Source: Rhodospirillales bacterium (GTDB lineage: Bacteria; Pseudomonadota; Alphaproteobacteria; Acetobacterales; Acetobacteraceae). From it: DNA of 64,000 nt. The notes under the pieces are model-generated. The model searched no databases. It had not been told where the DNA came from and saw nothing but the letters and a program-made list of their open reading frames with translations. The translations under genes and the position numbers were made by a program. Shown piece by piece: positions 17,994 through 26,019 of this stretch. The stretch is taken from positions 43,902-107,901 of the forward strand of contig JAGXAO010000001.1 in the NCBI GenBank assembly GCA_018971565.1, written 5' to 3'. Numbering within the stretch: position 1 is the stretch's first letter; each line of letters begins with the position of its first letter.

Positions 17994-18679
17994 TGCCTGA
18001 CACTCTGCCGGTTGCGTTTACCGATGGGCAGAAGGCGGATATCCGGCGGTTTTGCGGGTACCCGGCCTATGGCGCGGGGTGCGCCGCGCGGCGGGTGGGG
18101 TTTTTGCATGATGCGTATCGCCCGGCGGGGCCGTGCGAACCGCTGGAGCTGGCGAACAGGTTCATGCGGCTTTGTGTGGCGCTGGTGTTGCCGGGAGGCA
18201 GCGTGGGCGGGCCTGGCGGATTTGGCGTGCCGTTCCGGCAGGCATGGGCTGATTGGTCTTATTTGCAGATTGGGGATTATCTGGCCGGGCCGGAGGGCGT
18301 GATGTTTGTGGCGAGCATAGAGCCGCCGAAGCCGATGCTGGTGGTGATGACAAATGCACGTGTGACGCTGGTGCGAGCGGGAGCCGTGGGACAAGCCGGG
18401 TTGAACGGATATGCCGCGGCGGGCCCTGGGCTGGAAATGCCGTTGCTGATGGGATTTCCAGCGAGTTTGCTGGTTGGTGGAACCGGAGACAGGACGCGCA
18501 ACGGACTGCCGGACGATACGAAAACACCAGGATTTACCGCGCTGCTGCCGGTGGTGGATGGGGTTGTGCCACAGGTGGCGGATATTCTGACGAATGAACG
18601 CGGGGAGCGCTATGCGGTGAATTCGGTGGAGGAAACCGGCGGTGTGTGGCGGCTTTCGGCCGTGCAGGCGGTGCGCTGA
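17993..18679 (+). CDS. Head-tail connector, probable adaptor/closure fusion
   Basis: 228 residues that read as two parts. Residues 1-57 (FTDGQKADIRRFCGYPAYG and following) look like the N-terminus of the roughly 140-residue phage head-tail adaptor family. From residue about 60 (MRLCVALVLP, then WADWSYLQIGDYLAGPEGVM and MGFPASLLVGG) it resembles a separate beta-rich head-closure-type protein. The adaptor's C-terminal helices are absent. Overlaps both neighbours by single-base TGATG junctions. Confidence 0.6.
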   Translation: MPDTLPVAFTDGQKADIRRFCGYPAYGAGCAARRVGFLHDAYRPAGPCEPLELANRFMRLCVALVLPGGSVGGPGGFGVPFRQAWADWSYLQIGDYLAGPEGVMFVASIEPPKPMLVVMTNARVTLVRAGAVGQAGLNGYAAAGPGLEMPLLMGFPASLLVGGTGDRTRNGLPDDTKTPGFTALLPVVDGVVPQVADILTNERGERYAVNSVEETGGVWRLSAVQAVR

Positions 18680-19509
18680 TGGCGGACCAGGCAGATGTGG
18701 AAGCGGCCTTGGCGGCGATTGTGGCGAATGCGGTCTATCCGCAGGGCACGGCTGCCACGAGCGCGGTGAATGCCGGGGTGAAGATTTATCGCGGTTGGCC
18801 GGTGGCGCCGGTGCTGGATGCGGATCTGGCCACGGGAATGGCGCATGTTTCTGTAAGCGCAACCGATGCGGCGATGAAGAATGTGACGCGATACCCGCGC
18901 GTTTGGCAAACAATGACGCCCGCCACGGGGACGCTGGCGGCGAGTGTGAACGGGCTGGAGGCCGCGTTTTTCGGGACGTGTTCGGCCGGGCTGCTGGCAG
19001 GCGTGCTGGTGGATGACGAAACCTACCCCTATGCCGTGCAGGCGAATGACAGCCCGGCCACGGTGGCGAGCAACCTGGCGGCGATGCTGCGGCAGGGTGG
19101 ATGGATTGTTGAATATGCTGGCGCGAAGTTGGCTGTGCCCGAGGCCGTGCATTTTACCGCGCGGGTGGTGGCGGGGGCTGGCGCATTGCAAGAGATAAGG
19201 CGTCAGCAGCAGGAATTCCGCATTGCGATGTGGTGCCCCTGCCCCGCCCTGCGCGATGCGATGGCGCCGGTTTTGGATGCGGCACTGATGGCGAACGGTT
19301 TTATTGCGCTGGCGGATGGCTCCTGCGGGCGCATAAGATTTGTGAATGGCATGACGACGGATGAAAGCGCCGATGCGGCGCTTTACCGGCGGGACCTGGT
19401 TTATGAGGTCGAATATCCGACGACCTTGGCGCAACAGACGCCAGCAATGCTGTTTGGAACCATGACGGCTACCGTGAATACGGCGGTGCTGGGAAATTAT
19501 CAGAGTTGA
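18679..19509 (+). CDS. Neck or tail-completion protein
   Basis: 276 residues from ATG 18679 overlapping the previous stop. N-terminal ADVEAALAAIVANAVYPQG and the central EIRRQQQEFRIAMWCPCPAL with C-terminal LYRRDLVYEVEYPTTLAQ are typical of proteins between connectors and the tail sheath in Mu-like phages; probably a tail terminator. I do not recognise a named family. Confidence 0.55.
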   Translation: MADQADVEAALAAIVANAVYPQGTAATSAVNAGVKIYRGWPVAPVLDADLATGMAHVSVSATDAAMKNVTRYPRVWQTMTPATGTLAASVNGLEAAFFGTCSAGLLAGVLVDDETYPYAVQANDSPATVASNLAAMLRQGGWIVEYAGAKLAVPEAVHFTARVVAGAGALQEIRRQQQEFRIAMWCPCPALRDAMAPVLDAALMANGFIALADGSCGRIRFVNGMTTDESADAALYRRDLVYEVEYPTTLAQQTPAMLFGTMTATVNTAVLGNYQS

Positions 19510-19516
19510 GGCAAAA

Positions 19517-19657
19517 ATGAATTTTCATCTGGTGGTATTAAAGCCGTTTGGCAGTTTCAAACGGGGAGACCTGATTACGGATGCCGCGACAGTGTAGAAG
19601 GTTTTGAGTGGCGGCAACGCGGGCTCGGTTGTGCGCGTGATGGCGAAGGGGAACTGA
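19517..19657 (+). pseudogene. Small neck/tail protein gene interrupted by an in-frame amber codon
   Basis: From ATG 19517 the frame encodes MNFHLVVLKPFGSFKRG and on to DAATV, then TAG at 19595-19597, then a further 19 sense codons (KVLSGGNAGSVVRVMAKGN) to TGA 19655, four bases before the sheath ATG. The post-stop part retains protein-like composition (GSVVRV core). Small proteins of this shape usually precede the sheath gene. Either a fresh nonsense mutation (CAG or AAG to TAG) or a suppressible stop. Confidence 0.6.
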
Positions 19658-19660
19658 ACC

Positions 19661-21214
19661 ATGCCGATTGTTCAACAAGGGGCGATCAACACCACCGCAT
19701 TGGTGGTGCCGGATCTTTATGTGCAGATTGTGCCACCGCAATCTCTGCTGCTTAACGGCGTGCCGACGGATGTGCTGGGTGTGGTTGGCACGGCAAGCTG
19801 GGGGCCCGTGGGCGAACCCACGGTGATTGGCAGCATGAGCGATTATGCCGCCGCCTTTGGGCCGGTGATGGCGCGCAAATATGACATGGGCACGCAGGTG
19901 GCAACCGCCGTGCAGCAGGGTGCCACGAATTTCCGTTGTGTGCGTGTAACAGACGGCAGCGATACGGCGGCCAGCCTTTCCGTGCTGGGGGCAATTACGT
20001 TTACGGCAATTTATACGGGCAGCACGGGCAATGCGCTGACACTGACGTTCTCAGCCGGATCGGCCGCGAATAGCTGGCGGCTGACGATTACACTGCCCGG
20101 GCAGAGCCCGGAGGTGTTTGATAACATCACAGGAAGTGGCGCGCTATTCTGGCAGAATATTGCTAACGCGGTGAATACCGGCAATGGCGTTCTGCGCGGG
20201 CCTTCGCAGCTTGTGGCCGCATCCGCGCAATCTGTTCAGGCGGCGCCTGTGGCTGGAGTATACATGTTTGCCTCCGGCACGCCGGGCAGCGATGGCGCGA
20301 ATGGCGTGAACGCGGCGGCAATTGTGGGCAGCGACGTGCTGCCGCGCCGGGGCATGTATGCGCTGCGCAGCCAAGGCTGTGCGATTGCATTGTTGGCCGA
20401 CACTGACGATGCCACGCAGTGGAGCGTGCAGATGGAGTTTGGCCTCTCAGAGAGCGTGTATATGATTTTAACCGGGCCAGCCGGAGACACGATTGAGAAT
20501 GCGGTGATCGTGAAGGGTGAGGCGGGCATAGATTCTTATGCCGCGAAAATGATGTTTGGCGATTGGATATATTGGTTCGACCAGACCAACGCGATGACGC
20601 GGCTGGTTTCCCCACAGGGTTTTGTGGCTGGCAGGCTGGCGAATTTGTCTCCTGAACAATCATCGTTGAACAAGCCGTTATATGGTGTGGTCGGAACGCA
20701 GAAATCTGGCCAGCCGGGTGGTGCGACCGCGACATCTTATGCCGGCGCGGACCTGGCGGCGCTGCTGGGTGCGGGCATTGACGTGATTGCCAACCCGCAG
20801 CCGGGTGGTGCTTATTGGGGCGTGCGGGGTGGGCATAATAGTTCGTCCTCTGCCGCGGTGAACGGCGACAATTATACACGGTTGACCAACTATATTGCGG
20901 CAACGTTGCAGGCTGGCATGGGCGGGTATGTGGGGCAGTTGGTAAACTCAACCTTGTTTCAGAATATTCGCGCTACATTGCTGGCATTTTTGAATGGCCT
21001 GTTGCAGCAGGGGGTGCTGGGCAGCACCAATGGCAGCGTGCCGTTTGCGGTGGTGTGCGACGCCACGAATAACCCCGCTAACCGTACGAGCCTGGGATAT
21101 GTTCAGGCGGATGTGCAGGTGCAGTACCAGGCGATTAACGAGAAATTCATCGTGAATGTGCAGGGCGGGCAGACTGTACAGGTGAGCTCTCAGACCGTGC
21201 CGGTTATTGCTTAA
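19661..21214 (+). CDS. Contractile tail sheath protein
   Basis: 517 residues. N-terminal PDLYVQIVPPQSLLLNGVP then VLGVVGTASWGPVGEPTVI is the classic sheath start; the middle is a variable beta domain (residues 105-200); the C-terminus carries RTSLGYVQADVQVQYQA then INEKFIVNVQGGQTV, the conserved domain that intertwines sheath subunits. Establishes a contractile (myovirus-type) tail. Followed 17 bases later by the tube gene. Confidence 0.92.
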   Translation: MPIVQQGAINTTALVVPDLYVQIVPPQSLLLNGVPTDVLGVVGTASWGPVGEPTVIGSMSDYAAAFGPVMARKYDMGTQVATAVQQGATNFRCVRVTDGSDTAASLSVLGAITFTAIYTGSTGNALTLTFSAGSAANSWRLTITLPGQSPEVFDNITGSGALFWQNIANAVNTGNGVLRGPSQLVAASAQSVQAAPVAGVYMFASGTPGSDGANGVNAAAIVGSDVLPRRGMYALRSQGCAIALLADTDDATQWSVQMEFGLSESVYMILTGPAGDTIENAVIVKGEAGIDSYAAKMMFGDWIYWFDQTNAMTRLVSPQGFVAGRLANLSPEQSSLNKPLYGVVGTQKSGQPGGATATSYAGADLAALLGAGIDVIANPQPGGAYWGVRGGHNSSSSAAVNGDNYTRLTNYIAATLQAGMGGYVGQLVNSTLFQNIRATLLAFLNGLLQQGVLGSTNGSVPFAVVCDATNNPANRTSLGYVQADVQVQYQAINEKFIVNVQGGQTVQVSSQTVPVIA

Positions 21215-21231
21215 CGTAAGGATGGTGGAAG

Positions 21232-21660
21232 ATGCCGTTTAATACATTCACTGTTGGCAGTGATTGCCAGATTGTGGTGATGGGGCCGTTTGGACGCGTG
21301 GACCTGGCGCATGTTACCGGATTCGAGGCGCAGCAGGTGACGCAGCCTTTGCGGGTTGACCGGTTGGACGGCGTGCAGCTTGCCGCCGAACTGCCGAAGG
21401 GCTGGAATGGAAGTTTCCTGCTGGACAGGGGATCTTCCGCGGTGGATGACTTCATCGCGCAGATTGAGGCGGCGTACCATAATGGCCAGGCCATTAATGG
21501 TGGAACGCTATACCAGTATGTGAACGAGCCGAATGGTTCGACTTCGACCTATCAGTTCAACAATGTGGTGTTCAAGTTGACGTCTGCTGGCTCGTACAAG
21601 GGAGATGCGCCGGTGACGCAGAAACTGGATTTCTATGCCTCGACCCGGACGAAGGTATGA
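21232..21660 (+). CDS. Phage tail tube protein
   Basis: 142 residues. Blocks MPFNTFTVGSDCQIVVMG, GRVDLAHVTGFEAQQV, GVQLAAELPKGWNGSF and a C-terminal VFKLTSAGSYKGDAPVTQKL fit the beta-sandwich tube subunit of contractile tails. It sits directly after the sheath as in P2 and Mu. Ends ATGATG into the chaperone gene. Confidence 0.85.
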   Translation: MPFNTFTVGSDCQIVVMGPFGRVDLAHVTGFEAQQVTQPLRVDRLDGVQLAAELPKGWNGSFLLDRGSSAVDDFIAQIEAAYHNGQAINGGTLYQYVNEPNGSTSTYQFNNVVFKLTSAGSYKGDAPVTQKLDFYASTRTKV

Positions 21661-21962
21661 TGATGCAAAGTGTGACGGACAAGGCAGGCCGCGCATTGGA
21701 GCTACGACATGTGGGCGTGCTGGAGCAACTGCGGCTGTTTAAGGCGCTGGGGCCAGAGCTTTCAGAAAACCGGGCTTATATGGGGCTGGCACGGGTGGCG
21801 GCGGCTGTGGCGATGGTGGATGGCGTGCCTTTGCCCTTTCCGGCCCATGAGAAGGCGATTGAAGCGGCACTGGAGCGGCTGGGTGAGGATGGTGTGGACG
21901 CTGTGGGCCAGGCGTTGCTGGCCCACGAGGAACGCGACCTGGCCGCCGAAGCGGGAAACTGA
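21657..21962 (+). CDS. Tail assembly chaperone, short (G) product
   Basis: 101 residues, helical (GVLEQLRLFKALGPELSENR and RVAAAVAMVDGVPLPFPAHE), located between tube and the hub-type genes like P2 gpE or lambda gpG. The last sense codons GGA AAC lie in the heptamer GGGAAAC immediately before TGA, the setting for a -1 frameshift that makes a longer G-T product. Confidence 0.8.
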   Translation: MMMQSVTDKAGRALELRHVGVLEQLRLFKALGPELSENRAYMGLARVAAAVAMVDGVPLPFPAHEKAIEAALERLGEDGVDAVGQALLAHEERDLAAEAGN

Positions 21963-22126
21963 GCCGGCACCCTGCCCTTACGGATTGTTTGTATCTGGTG
22001 CGGTGCGGGGTGCCTTACGAGGTGGCCTTTAAGCTGGATGATGCGGAGAGGCTGGCGTTTGTGGTGACGATGGGAACGCTGGACGGGCACGCGTTTGATT
22101 GGGCAAGGCTTTGCTGGAGCGAGTGA
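21657..22126 (+). CDS. Tail assembly chaperone, -1 frameshift (G-T) product
   Basis: Joined reading 21657-21959 plus 21959-22126 in the -1 frame. After the slip at GGGAAAC the T extension reads LSRHPALTDCLYLVRCGVPY and on to KLDDAERLAFVVTMGTLDGH, ending WARLCWSE at TGA 22124, two bases before the next ATG. The extension is 55 residues and protein-like; no independent start is needed. It parallels lambda gpGT and P2 gpE+E', whose partner is the tape-measure protein. Confidence 0.85.
21953..22014 (+). promoter_or_regulatory. Programmed -1 ribosomal frameshift signal
   Basis: Slippery heptamer GGGAAAC at 21953-21959 in the correct phase (G GGA AAC, then TGA). Six bases downstream, GGCACCC (21966-21972) pairs perfectly with GGGTGCC (22008-22014), giving a 7-bp stem at the usual distance for a stimulatory structure. 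Lambda uses GGGAAAG at the same gene. Confidence 0.85.
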
Positions 22127-22127
22127 G

Positions 22128-22826
22128 ATGAGCAGTGTCGTACTTTCGCTGGGCAATGTGGCCTTCCGGGATATGGAAGTGCCGGAGAAGATCAGCTTTG
22201 GTGGTAAGCAACGCCTGGCGGTGCAGAATATCGTCGGTGGCGGGCGCATTGTGGAGGCGCTGGGGATTGATGATGGAGAGATTTCGTTTTCCGGGATCTT
22301 CTCTGGTTCGGATGCGGCATCTCGTGCGCAGCTATTGGATACGGCCCGTGCACTGGGAGCGCAGCTACCGCTTGTGTGGCAGGGATTTTATTATCTTGTT
22401 GTGATCGCCGGATTCAGCGCCGAGTATCGCAAACCAAATTTGATTCCGTTTTCGATCACATGTGTGGTTGTAACTGATCCGCTTTCGGCCGAGGCAAATG
22501 CCGCGGCGCCGGTGGCGAACCTGATTTCTGGCGACCTGGCGGCAGCCTCGGCACTGAGTGGACAGGCAGGAATTTCCACGATGGGCCTGAGTGCTGCCAG
22601 CTTGGGGGCGCTGGGGGTTACGCAGAATGAAATCTCAGCCGCGATGGCGACGAGCGGGGCGTTGCTGAGCGGGGCGGCTGTGTCTCTGACCAGTGCAATG
22701 ACGCCGGGGATGGGTGTTGGCGCGTTGGAACAGATGGGCAACAGTTCGGCGCAACTGGCAGCACTTTCTGGAATGTCCGGTTATGTGAACCGGGCGGCGA
22801 CGAATCTTGGTTTGGAGTTGCCATGA
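22128..22826 (+). CDS. Baseplate/tail protein, gpU- or DNA-circularisation-like
   Basis: 232 residues from ATG 22128. Residues 8-115 (KISFGGKQRLAVQNIVGGGR, ALGIDDGEISFSGIFSGSDA, YRKPNLIPFSITCVVV) resemble the P2 gpU/gpN-type hub-adjacent domain. Residues 120-232 are a low-complexity Ala/Ser/Gly/Leu helix-forming extension (GDLAAASALSGQAGISTMGL). It occupies the position where a tape-measure gene would be expected between chaperone and gpU; at this length it cannot be a normal tape measure. Confidence 0.6.
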   Translation: MSSVVLSLGNVAFRDMEVPEKISFGGKQRLAVQNIVGGGRIVEALGIDDGEISFSGIFSGSDAASRAQLLDTARALGAQLPLVWQGFYYLVVIAGFSAEYRKPNLIPFSITCVVVTDPLSAEANAAAPVANLISGDLAAASALSGQAGISTMGLSAASLGALGVTQNEISAAMATSGALLSGAAVSLTSAMTPGMGVGALEQMGNSSAQLAALSGMSGYVNRAATNLGLELP

Positions 22827-23011
22827 ATCGCAAAATTATTGTGGTGGCGGGTGGAAACCTGTTCACGCTGGCGGCGCAATATCTTCAAGATGCGACGCAA
22901 TGGATTAGAATTGCACAAGCGAATAATCTTTCCGACCCGGTTTTGCAGGGTGTGCATACGCTGGTATTGCCTGAGGTAAACCCTGCGGCAGGAGGTGGCA
23001 TTGCCGCTTGA
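22823..23011 (+). CDS. Tail protein X, LysM-like
   Basis: 62 residues with one LysM-like fold: IIVVAGGNLFTLAAQYL, then ATQWIRIAQANNLSDP and TLVLPEVN. Such proteins (P2 gpX type) sit between gpU and gpD and bind the hub or peptidoglycan. The ATG overlaps the previous stop. Confidence 0.8.
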   Translation: MNRKIIVVAGGNLFTLAAQYLQDATQWIRIAQANNLSDPVLQGVHTLVLPEVNPAAGGGIAA

Positions 23012-23978
23012 GCAACCGCGGTGCCGCGTAAGCCTGGCCGAAGCGCCGATTGGCGGATTGGTGGCAGTAGAAGTGCAGGGGCCGGGACCATTCCTCGCCG
23101 GGCGGTTTCGCGTGGTGTTTGCCATGGGAGCGCCCCCCGCGATGGGTGTTGACGCGTTCGCGGCGTTGGGAAATGCGCCGGTAACGATAGAGATGTCTGC
23201 CGATGGGGTTGGCTTTGTTGCGGTGTTGGCAGGGAAGGTTGAGAATATCAGGATTGATTTAGCGACGAATACCGCAACCCTGCAAGGGCGCGACCAGACA
23301 GCGTTACTAATCGATGCGGAAATTTCAGAAAGTTTTTTAAATCAGACGGGAAGCCAGGTAGCGGAAACGATTGCGCTGCGCCACGGGTTGACGCCGAATG
23401 TGACGCAGACAGCGCAGTTGGTTGGACAATATTACCAGATAGACCATGCACGGAATGCGCTTAATGTTGGCTCCAGGGCGACAACGGAATGGAACCTGCT
23501 TTGCGGGCTTGCGGAAGCAGAACAATTTGGTGTTTCGGTTTCTGGCGGCGCGTTAAATTTTGGGCCGATGACGAGCACGACGCAGAAACCGGTAACGCCG
23601 GAGAGCTTTACGGAGTTGCAAGTTGATTTGGTGACGATGCTGCCGACGGCAGTTGCCGTGCGTTCGTGGAATACGCGCAGCAAGAGGATTGTGGAGCAGA
23701 GTGCTGGCGGTGGTGTACCGACGAGCCTTGTGCGGCCAAATATGACCCTGGCGCAGGCAAGCAATTATGCATCTTCGGTTTTAAGTATGGTGAGGCAGCA
23801 CGGAAAGGTTTTGCTTGGCCGGATGCCAGGAGATACGGCGCTTGGTGTTGGGGATTCACTGTTGATGACAGGCACGAATTCCAGCTTGGATGACAGCTAT
23901 ATTGTGATGTCTCTGGTGCGGCGGTTGAACGGGCGAGAGGGGTTTGTGCAAATGGTCAAGGCTTATGCGGCGGGCTAA
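23001..23978 (+). CDS. Late control gene D-type tail hub protein
   Basis: About 325 residues. TTG 23001 is preferred because a full GGAGG (22991-22995) lies five bases upstream; GTG 22995 would sit inside that ribosome site. Contains LQGRDQTALLIDAEISES, RATTEWNLLCGLAEAEQFGV and a C-terminal GRMPGDTALGVGDSLLMTG, the gpD/gp44 hub fold that caps the tube at the baseplate. Partner of the spike encoded next. Confidence 0.85.
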   Translation: MPLEQPRCRVSLAEAPIGGLVAVEVQGPGPFLAGRFRVVFAMGAPPAMGVDAFAALGNAPVTIEMSADGVGFVAVLAGKVENIRIDLATNTATLQGRDQTALLIDAEISESFLNQTGSQVAETIALRHGLTPNVTQTAQLVGQYYQIDHARNALNVGSRATTEWNLLCGLAEAEQFGVSVSGGALNFGPMTSTTQKPVTPESFTELQVDLVTMLPTAVAVRSWNTRSKRIVEQSAGGGVPTSLVRPNMTLAQASNYASSVLSMVRQHGKVLLGRMPGDTALGVGDSLLMTGTNSSLDDSYIVMSLVRRLNGREGFVQMVKAYAAG

Positions 23979-23982
23979 CTGA

Positions 23983-24525
23983 ATGGATCTGCTTTGGAAC
24001 ATGATAAAAGCCGGGGCTGGCGGGCTGGACGGATTAACGGGAACGGTAAGGTTTGGCCTTGTATCAAGCTTCGATCCATCAACCTTTTCGGCAAAGGTGA
24101 TTATAAAACCTGAAAATGTATTAAGTGGCTGGTTGCCGGTTATGTCCCCCTGGGTGGGAAACGGCTGGGGACTGGCAGCGCCGTTGCCACCGGGAACGCA
24201 GGTTATAATTTTGGCGCAGGAAGGTGACGCCGAGCAAGGGGTTATTGCGGGTGCGGTATGGTCTTCGGAGGATAAACCGCTGGCGGCGCCGGCCGGTGAA
24301 TTATGGTTGCAGCATCAGTCTGGAAGCTTTTTGAAATTGCTGAGTGATGGAACAATTCAGTTGAACGCGCCGATTGTGCAGGTACAGGGAAATTTGGTTG
24401 TGAGCGGTGACGTTTCTGACCAGGGCGGGACCCATGGGACACTAGATTTGTTCCGGAGCAATTATGACAAGCACGTGCATCCTGCTCCCGGAGGCACAAC
24501 CGGATTTCCCTCGGAGATTGTCTGA
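23983..24525 (+). CDS. Baseplate assembly protein V / central spike
   Basis: 180 residues. Residues 18-95 are the gpV OB-fold (TGTVRFGLVSSFDP, PPGTQVIILAQEGDAEQG then GVIAGAVWSSED). The C-terminus is a beta-helix with KHVHPAPGG, an HxH pair typical of iron-binding spike tips. Four bases after gpD and overlapping gpW-like by one base. Confidence 0.88.
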   Translation: MDLLWNMIKAGAGGLDGLTGTVRFGLVSSFDPSTFSAKVIIKPENVLSGWLPVMSPWVGNGWGLAAPLPPGTQVIILAQEGDAEQGVIAGAVWSSEDKPLAAPAGELWLQHQSGSFLKLLSDGTIQLNAPIVQVQGNLVVSGDVSDQGGTHGTLDLFRSNYDKHVHPAPGGTTGFPSEIV

Positions 24526-24887
24526 TGGCGGATTTATCTTTGTTGTTTGGCGGTGATTTGTCGATTGGGCCAACCGGCGACCTTGCGGTTGCAGATGCGC
24601 AGGAGTTGACGCAGCAGCGGGTTTTGCGGCGGCTATTGACCAATCAGGGCGATTACATCTGGCAGCTGGCATATGGGGCGGGGTTAGGACAATTCGTCGG
24701 CAGGCCAGGGGTTCCGGACTTGGTTTCCGGAGTTATCCGCACGCAGATGCAGCGCGAAACGCAGGTTATGCAATTTCCCGCGCCGTCGGTTTCCGCCATT
24801 GCGGCGGATGATGGAACGGTGATGGCATCTGTGAGCTATGTGGATGCCGTGACAGGCCAGACCGCGCTTCTTTCTTTTTCCATATAG
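24525..24887 (+). CDS. Baseplate wedge protein, gp25/gpW-like
   Basis: 120 residues: LSIGPTGDLAVADAQELTQQ, then RVLRRLLTNQGDYIWQLAYG and GLGQFVGRP, the gp25-like lysozyme-fold wedge component conserved in all contractile machines. Between gpV and gpJ as in P2. Confidence 0.85.
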   Translation: MADLSLLFGGDLSIGPTGDLAVADAQELTQQRVLRRLLTNQGDYIWQLAYGAGLGQFVGRPGVPDLVSGVIRTQMQRETQVMQFPAPSVSAIAADDGTVMASVSYVDAVTGQTALLSFSI

Positions 24888-24893
24888 GTTGAA

Positions 24894-26018
24894 ATGAAAT
24901 TATCGCTGCAAAATTTCTCCACACTCGTGGAGGGAATGGCTGCGTCTGTCCAGGGCGCGGCTACGACATTGTTGGATTTGACGGTTGGCTCTGTTCTGCG
25001 TGCGATTTTGGAGGCCAATGCCGCCATGGCGCTGTGGATGCAATGGCTGATTGTACAGACGCTGAGCACGACCAGGCTGGCGACAAGCAGCGGTGCTGAT
25101 TGTGACAGCTTTGGCGCCGATTTTGGGTTTACGAGATTGCCGGCCGTGACAGCGAGCGGGCAAGTGGCGTTCTCTCGATTTACTCCCAGCCTGCAAGCAC
25201 TGATTCCAGTTGGAAGTTCGGTTACTACTGCTGCTAATACGCAAAGTTTTCTGGTTATTGCCGACCTTACGAACCCTGCATACAGCGCGGTGCAGAATGG
25301 CTATGTGCTGGCGGCGAATATCGCATCGGTTAATGCGCTTGTGGTAGCAAGCGTCGCCGGAGCAGCGGGGAATGTGCAGCCAGGAGCGGTATCTTTACTA
25401 AGCTCTGCCATTGCTGGCGTGGATATGGTGAGCAACCCAGCCGCCCTGACGGGAGGGTTGGATGCGGAAAGTGATACGGCCTTCAAGGCACGATTTGGTA
25501 CATATCTGGCGGGATTATCGAAGGCTACAAATGTCGCAATTGGGGGTGCGGTCTCGGCGATTATGCAGGGGTTGAGCTACTCGGTGGTTGAAAATGTGAA
25601 TCAAGCCCAAGAGATGCAAATGGGTCATTTTGTTGTCACTGTGGATGATGGATCGGGAAACCCCTCTGCGAATTTACTTGCGACGGTGCAGCAGGCGGTG
25701 GATGCGGTGCGCCCGGTGGGAACCAGCTTTGCCGTGCAGGGGCCGGTGGTGACGTTGGCAAATATTGCCATGACGTTGACAACGGATGGTTCCGCCGACC
25801 ATGCGCAGGCAGTGGCCGCAGTGCAGGTTGCGGTGGCGGATTATATTGCCGCGCTGCCGGTAGGCGGAGTTTTGAGTTATACAAGGCTGGCGCAGCTGGC
25901 GTATGACGCCGCGAATTCCATAACGAATATTTCCGGCCTACTTTTGAACGGTGCGGTAACCGATGTTGTTCCTGGCTCATTCGGCGCGGTGCGCGCCGGC
26001 GTGATCACGGTGTCCTGA
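24894..26018 (+). CDS. Baseplate J-like protein
   Basis: 374 residues. Residues 1-60 MKLSLQNFSTLVEGMAASVQ then VGSVLRAILEANAAMALWMQ are the baseplate J opening; the core has NPAALTGGLDAESDTAFKAR then KATNVAIGGAVSAIMQG, and a C-terminal repeat with VAVADYIAALPVGGVLSYTR. Wedge component linking baseplate to sheath. Confidence 0.9.
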   Translation: MKLSLQNFSTLVEGMAASVQGAATTLLDLTVGSVLRAILEANAAMALWMQWLIVQTLSTTRLATSSGADCDSFGADFGFTRLPAVTASGQVAFSRFTPSLQALIPVGSSVTTAANTQSFLVIADLTNPAYSAVQNGYVLAANIASVNALVVASVAGAAGNVQPGAVSLLSSAIAGVDMVSNPAALTGGLDAESDTAFKARFGTYLAGLSKATNVAIGGAVSAIMQGLSYSVVENVNQAQEMQMGHFVVTVDDGSGNPSANLLATVQQAVDAVRPVGTSFAVQGPVVTLANIAMTLTTDGSADHAQAVAAVQVAVADYIAALPVGGVLSYTRLAQLAYDAANSITNISGLLLNGAVTDVVPGSFGAVRAGVITVS

Positions 26019-26019
26019 T

